A stretch of 64,000 nucleotides of DNA from Siphonodentalium dalli (lineage: Eukaryota > Mollusca > Scaphopoda > Gadilida > Siphonodentaliidae), in the NCBI GenBank assembly GCA_032622095.1, contig CP136065.1, positions 113,129,195 through 113,193,194 on the forward strand, written 5' to 3'. Position numbers and translations under genes: made by a program. Every line of letters begins with the position of its first letter. Position 1 is the first letter of the stretch. Below, in pieces: positions 61,989 through 64,000 of this stretch. A model generated the notes under the pieces. It saw only the letters and a list, made by a program, of their open reading frames with translations. It did not search any database and was not told the origin of the DNA.

Positions 61989-62459
61989 ACGTAACCCTTG
62001 TACTTATGTCTAAAGAAGGTATATTTTTATTATTCATAAAGCCAACATATCGATGTTGTGATATTTGTTTTTATTACCCCTTGGTGGTGTCCGAAATATC
62101 CCCAACTCAACACTGTGAACATATGTCTTCGTTGGAATGTAGACTTAAAGGTCTAAAAATTATTGCGAAGTATGCACGGAGTGTATTTAATCCGATTGGT
62201 AGATTTTTGGTCCGCATTTAGAGGTTTTCTGGAGTGGTCAATGAGAAACAGTCAGTGATAAGCCGCAGTTGTAGTAATGATTTGAAGGATTAGTTGTTTT
62301 AACGGAAATCTAAGGTGGTGCTTTCGTGAAACCTTTAAGGCATTATGATCAGTTATAGTCTCCATAATAGGTGGTGAATGAAACCTTATCGGAAATTATT
62401 TCATAATGACTCTCGAGATTGTTTGTAAATCATTCAGTGTTCAGCCGCCGTATATTTAA
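61989..62459. other. No recognised feature
   Basis: Spacer between two foldback-like structures. Confidence 0.4.
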
Positions 62460-63457
62460 CGGTGGCTCGTTTAGGACATGGCAAAAAAAAGCTCGCACGT
62501 TCGAGCCCTTATGTTCGAACGTGCGAGCTCTTGCGTTCGAGCGTGCGAGCCCTTGCGTTCGAACGTGCGAGCCCTTGCGTTCGAACGTGCGAGCTCTTGT
62601 GTTCGAACGTGCGAGCCCTTATGTTCGAACGTGCGAGCCCTTGCGTTCGAACGTGCTAGCCCTTGCGTTCGAACGTGCGAACTAAATGCCAAATGGACTT
62701 ATTTCGCAATACTTGCTTCGTTCGAACGCACGTGATAGGCCTACATGCTTCGTTCGAACGTAAGAGCTCGCACGTTCGAACGTAAGAGCTAGCACGTTCG
62801 AACGCAAGGGCTCGCATGTTCGAAAGCAAGGGCTCGCACGTTTGAACGCAATAGCTCGCACGTTCGAACGTAATAGCTCGCACGTTCGAACGCAAGGGCT
62901 CGCACGTTCGAACGCAAGGGCTCGCACATTCGAACGCAAGAGCTCGCACGTTCGAACGCAAGAGCTCGCACGTTCGAACGCAAGGGCTCGCACGTTCGAA
63001 TGCAAGGGCTCGCACGTTCGAACGCAAGAGCTGGCACGTTCGAACGCACGTGATAGGCCTATAATACATGCTTCGTTCGAACGTAAGAGCTCGCACGTTC
63101 GAACGTAAGAGCTAGCACGTTCGAACGCAAGGGCTCGCATGTTCGAAAGCAAGGGCTCGCACGTTTGAACGCAAGAGCTCGCACGTTCGAACGTAATAGC
63201 TCGCACGTTCGAACGCAAGGGCTCGCACGTTCGAACGCAAGGGCTCGCACATTCGAACGCAAGAGCTCGCGCGTTCGAACGTAAGGGCTCGCACGTTCGA
63301 ACGCAAGGGCTCGCACGTTCGAATACAAGGGCTCGCACGTTCGAACGCATGCAAGGGCTCGCACGTTCGAACGTAAGGGCTTGCACGTTCGAACGTAAGG
63401 GCTCGCACGTTTGAACGTGCGAGCTTTTTTTTTTATCATGTCCTAAACCAGCCACCG
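62460..63457. mobile_element. Foldback-like element with 22-bp array arms
   Basis: Outer inverted ends: CGGTGGCTCGTTTAGGACAT and CATGTCCTAAACCAGCCACC. Left array, about 9 units (62,493-62,690); right array, about 30 units in inverted orientation (62,725-63,425). The unit is about GCACGTTCGAACGCAAGGGC plus TC, with the palindromic core CGTTCGAACG. Within the right array a 323-bp block starting CATGCTTCGTTCGAACGTAA (62,744) repeats at 63,067. The long ORFs here are repeat translation, since 22 bp x 3 reads open in several frames. Confidence 0.88.
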
Positions 63458-64000
63458 TATATATTGGCTTCTTTCGGTCAATTAAATTGCCGACATCTAT
63501 TTCGATAGAAATTAGAACACATTGTGATAATTATGAAATATGTATACTCACGTATGATATGTTCACAAAGGCCGCGCATACGTTCCGATTGGTTGAAAGG
63601 TTCATCGCCAAACATGGAACGGCCATTACATTGATAGGCCTACACCAATATATTACTGGTTACACCCAAGCCAACAAAATGACAAACGCCTTGACGATTG
63701 ACATGTTAAATATTATGTTATAGAATCCGTGTGTTAGCTTGTACACTTCTATCATATCTCCCCGATTTCGCCTGTATCTGAGAGACATGAGGCCACATTT
63801 CACAAGGCGATTATGATACATGACAGATTCCAGAATTTAGCTATCATTTTGGTAGCTCGCCTTTGGACAGATTCTATATTACTCGCGAATGTTTAGGCCT
63901 ATATTGATGTATAATGCTTAGAAGTTAGAACGACGTTTCCGCATTCCAAAATGGGCCGCATTAATGTTTTTATCAGCATTGTCATTATGTCTTTATCTTT
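63458..64000. other. No recognised feature
   Basis: A 78-codon plus-strand ORF (63,487-63,723) has no family signature or splice context. It is left uncalled. Confidence 0.4.

Noticed and set aside
62419-63455. Overlapping ORFs up to 257 codons with FERAS/RTCEPL-type repeats
   Set aside because: They are translations of the 22-bp array in several frames on both strands; any 22-bp stop-free repeat gives such ORFs.

Overview
The window reads as AT-rich nuclear DNA of a marine-type invertebrate animal, not of a prokaryote. It has very few long ORFs, spliced coding exons with canonical AG/GT borders, many nested transposable elements and many minisatellites. Two relics with the look of RTE-type LINE 3' ends (33,690-34,120 and 50,455-50,870) resemble repeats I associate with molluscs and other lophotrochozoans. 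That assignment is inference, and I cannot name a species.

Only one host gene family is visible. Two paralogous fibrinogen-related genes lie on the minus strand about 26 kb apart. Each ends in one large exon (1,483-3,071 and 27,548-29,133) that encodes a fibrinogen C-terminal domain (FReD) followed by roughly 225-240 residues of almost unbroken heptads of the form [L/I]-x-x-[L/I]-[G/A]-x-x. For the second gene, two more exons can be placed upstream with matching splice phases: an EGF-like exon (34,392-34,488) and a short helical, Cys-containing exon (36,710-36,781). The predicted order is helix, EGF, FReD, glycine-heptad tail. The signal-peptide exon and the upstream exons of the first gene were not found. 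The FReD/heptad fusion is the best candidate here for an undescribed protein system.

The rest is mostly mobile DNA. At 10,843-17,770 a hAT-type element with a perfect 8-bp target-site duplication (TSD) carries a 5'-truncated, decayed non-LTR retrotransposon (11,731-16,830). That LINE is flanked by 680-bp direct repeats in the geometry of a giant TSD. A LINE-free relative of the hAT element lies at 53,114-54,216, also with a perfect 8-bp TSD. At 18,822-25,703 is a 6.9-kb element with about 600-bp terminal inverted repeats (TIRs), a 6-bp TSD and nested palindromes inside. At 41,812-45,844 is another element with about 480-bp TIRs. Smaller MITEs occur in pairs across the window: a hairpin family at 288-444 and 58,075-58,240, a TIR family at 3,675-4,089 and 56,530-56,908, a TTAA-type palindrome at 9,218-9,565 and 59,608-59,954, and an interspersed family at 4,360 and 30,610.

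The right end (58-63.5 kb) holds a decayed reverse transcriptase, a five-unit tandem repeat, a TTAA-flanked MITE and two foldback-like structures. The arms of both foldbacks are themselves tandem arrays, of about 20 bp and 22 bp units. Minisatellites occur at 33.1, 47.7, 51.9 and 57.0 kb. No tRNA, rRNA or CRISPR was recognised.
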